DNA of 64,000 nt, taken from assembly GCF_026914185.1 (NCBI RefSeq), contig NC_070558.1, forward strand, positions 6,581,501 through 6,645,500. Direction: 5' to 3'. Both the position numbers and the translations under genes were made by a program. The notes beneath the pieces were generated by a model. That model saw nothing but the letters and a program-made list of their open reading frames with translations, did no database searches and was not told the DNA's origin. The DNA is from Puccinia triticina (lineage: Eukaryota > Basidiomycota > Pucciniomycetes > Pucciniales > Pucciniaceae). This document shows positions 41,701 to 52,642 of the stretch, in pieces (position 1 is the stretch's first letter; the number at the start of each line of letters is the position of its first letter).

Positions 41701-44396
41701 AAGAGTATAAGTGACAGTTGAAGGCTTGAACTGACTGCACAAAACAAGTCGATCACCGTCTGGCCAGGTACTAAACGAGAAGCGCCCGCCGTGAACCATA
41801 ACGTCTCGGATTTCTTGCCTGTGAATTTCATGCGAACCGCTTCGACTTGGATCGGCTTTGGTTGTTGTACAGCTCAAATTTCCAGTCAGCTATCATAATC
41901 ATTCATAGACGACAGGGAAAAAAAGAATACAGTAGAAAGAAGTGAGCTCGATGTTGAACTTTAGATTTACACAGGGTAACAGATTGGTGATTTTTGCCTC
42001 AACCACCGATCTTTCCGCGGTTTTAGACAGACGGCCGATGGTTGAGTTTAGCATGATCGAGAAGATAGGAAAGCCGATGGCAGCAAAGTCTTTCTCTAGC
42101 TTCAGGGATTGTTCCTTGATATCTTGCATGAGCTTACTGGCCAGAGTAGATTGGTCGTAAGGACCTGCCTGGTCGGGTTGGGAGGGAGTTGAAGATCTGA
42201 GCATGACATCTTGGGACCATTTGCCTGGCTCATAGGTGACCCCTGAGCGAACCAGGGCCAATGTACTGAGCAGCCATTCCCTTGATAATCCCAGCTCTTT
42301 CTGGAGGCTTGCGCATCGATCCAACAGGCTCGACTCGATCGTCGTCCATTTATCATCAACATAATGGGCCGGCAGATGGGAGTATAACCGATGGGCGGAT
42401 TCTTGACGCGCTTGGGTCTGCTCGAAGGCGGCGGTTTTGCAGTGAAGCTTCAGAGCCGAACGCCGTCGACCGGTGGATTGGTAAAGGTTGATCGTCCGTC
42501 GAGCCAGATCAAGGTAGACTTTTTCGAACGTCTTTGGGTCTTTTAGGGAATCGATCAGATTGGCTGGCGATGTTACGGACGGAGATGAGTTTGGTCTCGA
42601 TTGTTCAGAGGATACTTCTGGCGCGTGACTCAATGACATATTAAAAGGGTGTATTGGAGGAAGATGTCCAGCCTGAATTCCGATGCGGTCAAGCTAGTCG
42701 CGTTATCAAGGGTGTCAGATATAGAAAGCATTGAATCAAAAAATGATTGGAGCCAGTTCATTCACTCAACCTGAGAGTGGGCCAGTTCAAGCAATTGCGC
42801 ACAGCACCTCAAGCTGTCCAAAGTTGCGATATCCTTGTTGCCGGGAGTGATCCGTTTTTCGCACCATTCAACCAATTCATTGCATGCACAATAGACCCAA
42901 GACTCTATGTAGTTGGCCGGCCATGTATGCTACAGTCAATCGGTGATTATTGGTTACCGGAATGAAGTTATATAAAATTATGAAAAAAGACTACTGACTT
43001 CATGAGATCGGAGGAATGCTGCGAAAGTCGAGATGAAGACCGATGCCCTCTTGACTGCCTCGTCTAATCGGCCCAATTGACCCAACAGGCTGATCTGTTT
43101 AGAAAATATGAAGATCCTTAAATCGAAAATTGACATTTGACCTGCACCGACCACCTTGAGATACTCCTGCGAGGGATCAGTGTTGAGTGCCAGTCTGGAA
43201 TAGCGGCTTGAGCTTTTGCCGTAAATTTTGTCATGCCACATTTGGGGGCAATCTGAGGCAGGTGTACACGATTGATATTCCCAGCGTTAAAATTAGAGGC
43301 CTGCGTGGCTGAATGACAAGAATAATGTGCATTTACGAACAGTGGCTGACCTGAGAGGGATTGTGAGAACGCGGCATCTAGTTCATCATACTGGATCAAA
43401 CTATCCTCGAACAAATTCATCATTTCGAACTGATTTGCTAACTGCGCCTAGAAATAGAGACACACATTTCAATTTTCGTTGAACTTGAAACAAACATGCG
43501 ACAAAGAGGAGTAGTCATGTCTGTCGCAGAGCCCACCTTTTGAATGAAAAATGCTTGAAAATCCCAGCCGTGCCGACTTCTCTTAGAAACCATCATCCGC
43601 AAGGATTCCTCCATTTCATTAATTCTGAATTCGAAGACCAAGAGTACGGATTGCTTGAGTCTGGTGATGAGTTCGGTCCATTGGGTAGACGAGTCTTGCA
43701 TACTAGCCTGGACGATCGAATCCATCGTGCTCATGTAGGACAGTTGAATACACCTCCAGACAAGCAATTAAACCCCGGGCAGAGAATAGGAATCCATTAT
43801 CAATTCAATCGAATGCGGGCTGCCGAACGAGTTGCGATTTTCAAAGGGAAAAAAGAGGGACTACCTTTCCATCTTTTGCGGATTGAAATCTGCCTTCAGT
43901 TTGTCCAACACCCCAGTTTTGGTACGGAAGATCCCAGCGGTGGATGGGTTGAGTTTGGGTGCGGTAGATACATGCACGATCAGCCATTCTGAATGACTGG
44001 CTTGGACGGAATCTAGCCAGGTTCGAATTTCTTGTTTGATGATAGTTTTGTACGCCTCATGGTCCTACAAATTCAAATTGCAACAGAAATCAGTCTAGGG
44101 GCTGAGAAAGAAGACCAAAAGAAGAAGGCAATCCTCACATCACAAGCCACGAAAAGCAGGTAAACGAAGGGAGTCGAAGAGGGCGAAGGCGGTTTAGCGG
44201 GATCGAAAGCTTGGAAGGCGATTGGGAGAGAAGGGATAAGTCTGAGTGGCCGATTTTTCGGTTTCCAGTGGAGGGTCTTGAGTGGCAGCTGGCGATGGAG
44301 GTCGGCCTGTATGCGTCCCCAGACGTCAGGCGACGGTGAAGTATGATAGGAGACGATGATCGATGGTGGCGGACTGCTAGCTTGGACGGCTTCCAT
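38779..44396 (-). CDS. TRS130: TRAPP II complex subunit Trs130/TRAPPC10, multi-exon
   Basis: Start ATG 44396. Exons fixed by phase: 44396-44139, 44064-43865, 43753-43537, 43447-43351. Later exons are recognisable but not all bounded: about 43240-43010 (DCPQMWHDKIYG, GAGQMSIFDLRIFIFSKQIS), 42940-42770 (WCEKRITPGNKDIATLDSL), 42660-41910 (FEKVYLDLARRTINLYQSTG, LYSHLPAHYVDDKWTTIESS), 41850-41410 (VSFPKDLLGLEIQLELP), 39600-39250 (FNWATPSPG, QWLIGGRKRGMF), and the C-terminus LVLVPLRPGYLNVPRVTI to the stop at 38779. The N-terminus reads IIVSYHTSPSPDVWGRIQADL and DHEAYKTIIKQEIRTWLDSV, EWLIVHVS. The protein is a scaffold of the Golgi-associated TRAPP II exchange factor for Ypt31/32. At about 43300 I could not place exon 5 without a stop, so a frameshift there cannot be excluded. 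Confidence 0.85.
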
Positions 44397-44419
44397 TGGC
44401 TTTTTGATGGCGGTCAACA

Positions 44420-44958
44420 GCCGAGATGCTCGGATAGTTCAATGCCCGCTTCGAACACCTTGACGTCACATGTATCGGTGCCGGCCATCCGGTCGGGCGG
44501 GGACCCGGCGGGGCGGGTCAGAAGTCCAACCATCCAGCCAGACGCACTGCACCGCGCCGAGCCTACATAAAGCAGCAACAAGATAAAACAAGGCTATCAA
44601 GGTCTTATCCTCTCCAATCACAAAACTTGCATATAGCTGTTGTGTAACAGCTTGTCCGCGCTGTTTTCTTTTTTTTTCCGAACCTTGGAAGACAAGGATG
44701 ACATGGATCCTGATGATTCCAAACCAGAAGAACAAGAGCCTGGCTGGGAGAATGACTCAAATGACCAAGAACAGCTCAACACTGCTTTTATTCACCTTAA
44801 AAAGGGAAATTTCTTGAAAGTTTTCAGAAAACTAAAGGTTTATTTCTTTGGATAAGTATCTGTCTTTTAAATACAATTTGATAATGAAAAGAATGGAAAT
44901 TGTACCTAAAGGCAGATAAAACCAGCCTGCTACAGTCAACACTGAAACAAATACAATA
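44420..44958. other. TRS130 promoter region and unassigned sequence
   Basis: 44420-44600 is GC-rich and presumably holds the TRS130 promoter. A short acidic open frame on + near 44640-44855 (LEDKDDMDPDDSKPEEQEP) has no recognised family and may be a transposon relic. Confidence 0.4.
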
Positions 44959-45556
44959 ATAGGGGTGTTCACAATAGGATAAAAATAAAACTTTAGAGCC
45001 AATTTTAAGGCCTTTATGTACAACTTTTTAAAAAGTGAAGAAGTTGTGCTGATTGTCAGCGGAGATCCAATCCTGTACATCTTGCCACATTTTTGAAAAA
45101 TTGTTTTCAAAGGCCTGAAAATTGACTTAAAATTTTATTTTTATCATATTAGGGGGGTTCACAATAGGATAAAAATAAAACTTTAGAGCTAATTTTAAGG
45201 CCTTTATGAACAACTTTTTAAAAAATAAAGATGTTGCTTTGATTCTCAGGGGATACCCAGTCCTGTACACCTTGCCAGATTTTTAAAATTTTGTTGATAA
45301 AGACCTTAAAATTGACTCTAAAATTTTACTTTTATCCTATTGTGAACCCCCCTATTGTGGATTGAATTTTACTAAAATTTGGAGCCAAATTTATAAAGGC
45401 CTTTATGAACAAAATTTTAAAATTTTGGGAAAATGCATAGCAGCAGATGATACTGATCAATCAGTAAAATTTATCAATTTTTTGATAAAATGTTCATAAA
45501 CACCTCAAAATGTGTCCCAAAGTTTTGTAAATTTCAATTGTAAACCCCCCTAATAT
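44959..45556. mobile_element. Cluster of mariner-like MITEs (TA target, GGGGGGTTCACAATAGGA ends)
   Basis: The complete unit is 45150-45354: TA-GGGGGGTTCACAATAGGATAAAA on the left and its reverse complement TTTTATCCTATTGTGAACCCCCC-TA on the right. A second unit starting AGGGGTGTTCACAATAGGAT at about 44960 shares the same interior (ACTTTAGAGC, AATTTTAAGGCCTTTATG) but lacks its right end. A third, more diverged stretch ends ATTGTAAACCCCCCTA at 45542-45552. They look like tandem or nested copies of one TA-target MITE family. Confidence 0.7.
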
Positions 45557-45561
45557 GTCAC

Positions 45562-45708
45562 AGAGTGTATATGGTAAATGTTTTTCATTAAAGATGAATA
45601 CCTACATGTCCATTTATTTGACACATTATCCTATATATAATGGCTAAAAACAAAAAATGGAACATGTAGGTATGCATCTTCAACAAAAACATTTACCATA
45701 TACACTCC
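45562..45708. repeat. Near-perfect hairpin MITE, about 48-bp arms
   Basis: The left arm AGAGTGTATATGGTAAATG... to ...ACCTACATGTCC is mirrored by ACATGTAGGT... to ...CATTTACCATATACACTCC. A shorter sequence similar to its right edge and flank (TTTACCAGATACGCTCCATG) is present inside the MULE pseudogene at 21863-21912. Confidence 0.7.
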
Positions 45709-45756
45709 ATGTATGATGTATTGTATTTGTTTCAGTTTTGCTATGTACATATCTTA

Positions 45757-45978
45757 GGCCCTGTTTGGCAGTGTCATTATTACACAATAAAGAATCGGGG
45801 CATGCCCCTTTACATTATGTAAAACATCATTTTGGTGCCTGATCTTTTGGAAGTAAACTATCAAGCTTTATGACAGCTTACTTTCAAAAGCCTATCCTAA
45901 AAAAAAAAAAATTACAATATGTAATGGTATTGCATTTTGAACATTACGCTGTGTAATATGACACTGCCAAACAGGGCC
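45757..45978. mobile_element. 222-bp MITE with TTA duplication
   Basis: Terminal inverted repeats GGCCCTGTTTGGCAGTGTCAT (about 28 bp with one indel) are flanked by TTA on both sides (45754-45756 and 45979-45981), as in PIF/Harbinger-type elements. No coding capacity. Confidence 0.75.
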
Positions 45979-45981
45979 TTA

Positions 45982-46641
45982 GAAGATAAAAAAATGAAGC
46001 TGATGATAATATTTTACCTCTTTATTCTTAGTATGACAAGATTTCTAATTCAAAAAGAAATAAAATTTGTTGTCATTATCATTAATGATTGACTAGTGTT
46101 CAGTGTGATAGTTTAACACATTACTTTTATAACAATAGTTTCTATGTTGAAACCTGAAGTTATAATCTTAGCTAGTCTTGTTGATATTGGCTGATAACAA
46201 AGATGATTATTTTCAGTTTCTTATCTTTTCAGATAGCTAAGTTCCTCATTAAAGTATATAACTCACTATCAAGTGTGCTTATATCATCAATGAGTTTGTG
46301 AGAGTAATTGCCATTAAGTGATGATGATTATCTGAAAGAGGTAATGAAGATGTTCATCTTCAGTTTCCTTTTTGTCTCAGGAAGATTGGGATCAATTAAA
46401 GATGTTGGAGTTTGATCTTTGATCTATGTTGTTGATGACACTGGCATCATTGACCATGAAGCACTTGACTTTCTTTGCCAATTGGCTGTTCCACCTTGGG
46501 ATGGGCCAAATCTGCAAGCATGAAATAAAAATATTGTTTCAGCCTGTAAGTGGATATAATTCATATACACTTGCTGTGGATTTCTCTCTTTTGAGAAGTG
46601 TCATCATAAGAAGAATTCCAACATTTCTCACTATGTACTTA
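45982..46641. other. Spacer between MITEs, nothing recognised
   Basis: AT-rich; an open frame on + near 46426-46773 crosses the border of the next element and is not a credible gene. Confidence 0.4.
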
Positions 46642-47585
46642 GAGCATCTTCACCGCGCGGGACTATCTGAGGGACTAAATCCCCAACTTGCACGACTGCG
46701 GCACAGTTTTAGTCCTCCACCCAAAGACTTTTTCACACTTCAGAGTCCCCAAAATAGCACCTCCAGGTTGTGAAAGGGGCTCCCCCGATTCCCCCCTGCT
46801 CCATGACCAGTCCTCAAAAGGAGACACCCCTATCAATAGCCGGTGCTGACTGGACATTGTCATGCACCTCACCGGCCATCAACTGGTCCTCTCAATGGCC
46901 AATATTGCAGCCATCAATCAGTCCTCTCAATGGTTGATATCAATTTCTGTCAGTAGAAGAGCCCTCCTCTCAATCCAATACTTTGTATTGGACAAAGGAG
47001 AAAAACTTGGAACCCTCTGTCTTCTACTCGGACCAATCTAGTTGTATTGGTTGGAGAGGAAGAACGGGATTCCTTGGGGGATTTTGATTTCTGGTACAGG
47101 CCATCAAGAGGTATGTATTGATGACCGGTACCGGCCATTGAGAGGTACATATCAATGGCCGGTACCGGCCATCCAGAGGCACTTATTGATGACCGGTCGG
47201 TAACGGCCATCAATGTGTATTACGTAGTCCTCTCGATGGCAGTGGAAGCCATCAAGAGTTGAGTTCAACCTCCGTTGACCGGAGTGTTATGTAGATACAA
47301 ATTATGTAGCTTGGCCGGTAACAGCCAAGAATAGTGTACGTGCATGTTGAGGTTGGGGATATTGGGGTTTGTGTGCAGTGATGAGCGGAGTATCACAAGC
47401 CTATGGCTGTGTGATATGTGAGCCAGAGGGACTATGTGGGGAGCTATACGGTCCTAGATCTGGGACTGGTGTAGGGCCCGGATGGGTTTTTCCTAGTTTA
47501 GGGCCTCCGGTGGAGGGACTAAACTGGGTTTGGGGGACTAAATTTGGTATAGTCCCCTGACTTAGGGCCCATGGTGGAGATGCTC
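46642..47585. mobile_element. 944-bp TIR element with TTA duplication (PIF/Harbinger-like)
   Basis: Ends read GAGCATCT(T/C)CACC in inverted orientation, flanked by TTA (46639-46641 and 47586-47588). Subterminal words GGGACTAAAT and ATTTAGTCCC occur near both ends. The interior contains GGCCGGTACCGGCC-type palindromes near 47125-47200. No transposase, so it is non-autonomous. Confidence 0.75.
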
Positions 47586-48723
47586 TTAGACATCCGTAAT
47601 ATGGACACTCTGTACCACCAACGGGGTTTTCCGTTAGCGGTCAACAATTTCCCGCTACTGCTAACAGGCTCCCCTGAAAACTACAGGGCCTCTATTGGCG
47701 CCATCAATGCTAGCAGTGCTAATTAGCCACTAAAAAGCAGATAGCACTGTTACTGCCTGTTAGCGTAGCGTAGTGTGACAGGAACTACGCAACGCTAAGC
47801 TAGCGCATTGCGCACGCTACCGCTAGTTTGGCATAGCAGCCCAGTGTTGCTTGGAGCCTGAGGTAAGATTTTCCATTTCACATGTTTTGTTGGCTTGAGA
47901 ATTCAAGGCAACCCCTTTATTGTATAGGATTTCTTGGAGATGAACAAACACATGGGAGGTGATGGGCCGAAGCTGGCAATGAATGGGCTTATATGAATAT
48001 TTACACATTCTTGATACCCCTAAAAAATAATTTGACCGCAACAACAAATGAGACTGAGGTGGAGCCAATGTTTGCTCCAATGATCAAAAGCACTAAGAAG
48101 TATGTCAATATAGCCCTCAAGTGTAATATGTTGAGGTTTTTGAGGTATTGCTAGAGACACAACGCGCGGTGGCTAGTCAAGAGATAGCTTCAATGACGTC
48201 ATGGAGTGTCAATACTCCAAATTCAGCTCCAAATTCAGAGCTGTTGACCGTTTATATCAAGCTCTCAGTTTACCATTGACTCTCTCTCTTTTCCTCATCT
48301 CAACACCATCTTCCAAATCTGCAACACCTTTGTATCATCAATTCTTATCTGCGGGATTCCTTTTGTCAAGGTCATTCATCTAGGTCGGCTGCTCAACAGG
48401 TTCTTAATCCCATTTCTTTTTCTCATCCTGTTGACCATCATTGTATCTAACCTCCTTTCTCTATTAGTCTTTTAAATCCTGATGTTTGTTTGGTGGTGGT
48501 TTTTATATATCCTGTTCTCATCAATTCCATAGTTCCTGTTTTCATTTGGGTATTGTTATTTCTCTTTCTTTCTTTATTGTATTGTTGCTAAAATATATTT
48601 TTCATTTAGCCTGAAAATTCTCATAATAGCATTATTGTGAGCCTGAGTCTATATATTGACAGCAGGACACAAGGAAAAAGGGGGTAATATTTGGATTTCT
48701 TTGGATAAAGAAAATACAAATAT

Positions 48724-48757
<34 letters not shown>

Positions 48758-49691
48758 GAGACTGAGCAGATTCAAGATTAAGCAGATATTCAAGGTTATT
48801 CTGGTGGGAATGCACGTCCACTGGCAATGCTACCTCTTTAGAAGAGTGCTGCCAAGCTGTGCTAGAGAGTGCTACAGGCTCCTCTCACCAAAGAAATGTG
48901 GAGGGCTTCTGGATTAGACAAGTTTAATCCAGCCACAATTCTTTAGCTTCCTTCTGGATAGTCAAGGTTCTTTAAAGGGAAACCTATGTGGTTTGTTTCT
49001 TACAAAAACCACAGAAAAAGAATGATGTTAAGCAGGGGCAGCCCTGTGATCAAAGAAGAGGCAAAGGCCAGAAAAAGAGGAGCAATCAAAAAGACACAGA
49101 TTTGTACCTCTGAGATAAACAAGGTTCAGTGAAAGAGGTTACTTACTGTCAATATCCTAGGTGCCTGTGACGGTAGGTATACTGGGAGCGTGGTAATCTC
49201 TTTGGTGGTGATCCTGGGGTTATCTGGGGTGTGGTTCTGGTGTGCTGGAGTCTGTAGATCCTCCTCAGGCAAGGGGGATCCTGACTACAAAAATTTTCAC
49301 AGTTTGCTTATGTAATTTACATATGTACATGTGGTTTGGCGCGCCTGGTAGCGCTGACACTTCACAACTGCGCATGCGCACCACAACTCAAGAACTCAGG
49401 GAAGGAGCAGAGTTACAAAGAATTGGTAAGTTGTAACTAGGGTTAAAATTCCATGAGGAAACAGAATATGAAGTAAAAACAAGGATATCTCTTAAGATGA
49501 AAAAGATATGAAGTAATTCATATGTAAAGAGTAGAAAAAGGCAGATTTAGGTCAGCTGTGTTGACTCTAAGGCTGACAGTTATTATTGCAACTCTCCTTC
49601 ATCCAGCTTAGCAGATGATTTTGTTCCAAAGTCAATTTGGATCCCACATCTAATTACAGGAAGCACTTCTCATGAGGAAAACACCAATGCT
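47586..49691. other. Repeat-derived spacer, no gene recognised
   Basis: 47630-47830 is rich in GCTAGCG/CGCTAGC-type palindromes. 48260-48620 is pyrimidine-rich with TATA-like sites, resembling an LTR, but I could not find paired ends. A (GA)n microsatellite lies at about 48725-48765. No credible open frame. Confidence 0.4.
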
Positions 49692-49700
49692 GGATCAAGC
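49692..49700. repeat. Target site duplication, left (GGATCAAGC)
   Basis: Exact match to 56206-56214. The bases just outside differ (T against G on the left, C against G on the right), so the duplication is exactly nine bases. Confidence 0.85.
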
Positions 49701-50311
49701 CGAGCGTAACAAAGCCCGCGGCACCGCGGAGCCGTAGGTGTAAGCGGGGCTTATGCCTAACAACGGGTTTCTTGCGTGAGAGAATCTCAAAATTAACCGT
49801 AGTGTTTCTTACTTTTCAATTATAAAATATTCAATTCCCTTTGTGCTCTTCTCGACTTATCCCAGCTGAGAGCTGGTATCTTGCCTTCAATCCTATGTAT
49901 TCAGTTTCTCTGGTTTTTGTTTTGTTTTTTTTCTATCTTTTTTTGAAATGTACGACTTCTCGAAGTCTTCTCGGACCTTTACAGTTTTCTTTCCTGCCTA
50001 ATTAAATGTTGTATTAACCCCATACCTATCAAATTAAATGCCAGACACGTGATACAACATTTTATTGCATGACAGAGCGAATAGAGATGCCATGCAAAAA
50101 AAGAGCGAGCAATCGTGAGATGAGAAAAAGAAAGAGATCGACAAGAAAACAAGCAGCACATAGGTATTAAATAAAAGGAAAGCACTCCGAACGCATACAC
50201 CTCAACCCTTGATCATCATCCTTTGTACATCGAAACTCCAAAAACTCGCCGACACCTTGTTCCAAGCATCACATAGAGCACTCAGCTTGAAATCTGGTCA
50301 ATATCCTGAGA

Positions 50312-52638
50312 ATGCCGCCGACTAAAGGGAAGTCAGCAAAAGCTACGTTAGCAAAAAAATGGACCCGAATGGACGAGAGCGCCTTGCAACAAGCAATAGT
50401 TGACGACTGCTTGCCACGCTACCCTGAGAACGAGCCGCCAAAGCCAGTCCAAGTTGATGCGGTGGCAAACCTAGTCGCGGGACGGCACACGTTTGTCATG
50501 GCCGGGACGGGTTGCGGCAAATCCCGTATCTCGGAGATGTATTACAACCTTTTTGCTACAACAAGGAAGGCGGTCATTCTCGTACTGAATCCGCTCAATG
50601 CGTTGGGCGACAATCAGGTCGCAGAGAAAACGGCTTCGGGGTACACTGCTGTTAACCTGAAGAATCAGAACTTCACTCAGGAAGTTGCGGCCGATATCCA
50701 GAAAGGAAAATACAATTTTGTTTACCTCAGCCCAGAGGTTTTCTTAAATAACGCCATGTTCTCGCAAATCTATCACGACACGGCCTTCCAAGATTGCCTT
50801 GCGTTGATTGTGGTCGACGAGGCACATATGATTTACACCTGGGGTCTTGTTGCCAACAAGGAAGCCAAGAAGTCGTCCGCGCACAAACGTCATCAAGATC
50901 AAGCCGTATTCCGCCCATCGTATGGAGAACTTGGCCGTCAGATCATGGCGACTGAGAAAACTCAGGTCCTGTTCCTCTCGGCAACTTGTCGACCAATTGC
51001 TGTCACCGAGATCCTCAGATTCCAGAGGATAACATTTCTTTCTCCCAAGCTGAGCTGACTCGGCCTGAGCTGCGCATACTTCGATTTCCAATGGATTGTT
51101 CGCTCAAGTCAGCAAAAGATCTGCTACAGATGTTTCCAGGCAAAGCAGAAGTCGGAACTAAGGATATGGTACCAACGTTGATCTACTCCGGCACCAGAAA
51201 TGTGACACTCCAAGTTATGAAAGTCGTAAATGAGGCCCATGGTGCTGCTGGTGAAGAATATAATCCAGACAGTCCGTTGATTCGACGATATCATGCCAGC
51301 ACCGGCGAGATGGACAAGTTGGACACGATCTCCGGTTACGAGCGGGGGGATTTCTCGTCTGTTTCATGTACAATGGCCTTGGGGATGGGCCAGAACTGGA
51401 AACGAGTTCGACGGGTCATCACTATGGGCCGCGGCGATCCCTCATGTATTAGTCAGATGATCGGTTGGTGCGGGCGTGATGGCAAGCCAGGACTAGCCAT
51501 CCTATTTGTCGAGAAAAAACGCAAGTCCGGCTTGAACACCCCTGAAGCAGTCAAGAAAGCCGATAAACAGGCAAATGATACTCGCATGGATGCCCTGGCC
51601 ATCACACCAGTCTGCATCCGCATTGCTTTGTCAATTGATAACCTGTCAGTTGATTGATTACTCTGCATATGATCTGCTTCCAAGGGACTTACTTAGCATT
51701 GATTTGACGGTAGGCACGGATACATACCGATGGACCAAGATGATGTAAATTATATCCACGAAGAATCTCGCGAGAGAACGGCAAAATTTGATCCGTGTAA
51801 ATGCTCAAATTGTGATCCCGAGGAGGCCCAGATGTTGAAGGCTTGAATGCAACAGATTAGTAATCAGAACTTTGATCCGATCTTAGAGAATCCAAAAGAA
51901 ATACCAGGGCCACTTCCTGCTCAGAAAGAGAAAAAAAAACACTCACGCGGTACCAAACCAAAAGAACGAGACCTCCGACCAATTGAGCTGAAAGTTTATT
52001 ACAAATTGCTGGAGTCCTTCAAGTTATTTTTTACTGAAACTTACGGGCGGCCGCGGGCTTTTTCCTTGGAGCAAATCTTTGGGCCAACTGAGGCGGATAC
52101 CATTGCGAGAAATTTGGATTAAATTAAAACTTGGAATGACATTGCTAAGCATGTCGGTGGGGAACAGCTGGATGGCGAGTTAGAGATGTTACAAAAGAGT
52201 TTGGAAGAATTTCGATCTGGGCCTGACTATCAAAACTATTTGAAAGAGCAAGAGGAATACTCCAAATACATAGATAGTGAAATGGCAAGATTACAAAACT
52301 TAAAGAGAAAGATCGTACCAATCAACTCGGCCCCGTCACAAAAATCGGCTCATTCAGCGCAGTCAAGATCAGTTAGAAAGCTTGCCACACTGCCAAGGTT
52401 GGACACAGTTACGCCCGGCAACGGAGAAGGGACGTCGTCGATTGTTGGAGCAAGAAAGCCCAGGGCCAGTGCGAGCCAAGTGCTGGAGAACAGGCGAATC
52501 TGGGCTGAAAACAAGACTAAAAAAGAGCAGGCCGAAGCCGAAAGAAAGTTAGAAGCAAAGAAGAAATGGGAGGCGGAAAAGGTGGTACTAGAAGAGTTCA
52601 AAAAAGCTCACGCCAATAAGAGACAAAAGCTCAGGTAA
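50312..52638 (+). pseudogene. RecQ-like SF2 helicase of the transposon, decayed
   Basis: Start ATG 50312 (MPPTKGKSAKATLAKKW). Helicase motifs in order: Q-region PPKPVQVDAVANL, Walker A AGTGCGKS, motif Ia LNPLNALGDNQ, DEAH box VVDEAHMIYTWG, motif III LFLSATCRP. A frameshift at about 51010 moves to ELTRPELRILRFPM, motif IV-like VPTLIYSGTRN, motif V CTMALGMGQNWKRV, and motif VI QMIGWCGRDGKPG. A further shift near 51650 leads to a cysteine cluster (CKCSNCD, about 51798), then in-frame stops at 51844 and 52120, and finally a long coiled coil (52186-52635, KTKKEQAEAERKLEAKKKWE). Motif VI normally reads QMIGRCGRDG; the first arginine is Trp here, which should abolish ATP hydrolysis coupling. So the gene has two shifts, two stops and a lost key residue. 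Confidence 0.88.
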
Positions 52639-52642
52639 ATAT

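Noticed and set aside
48160..49440. Possible LTR retrotransposon piece (pyrimidine-rich, TATA-like)
   Set aside because: No TG...CA ends, target duplication, primer-binding site or coding sequence could be paired up.
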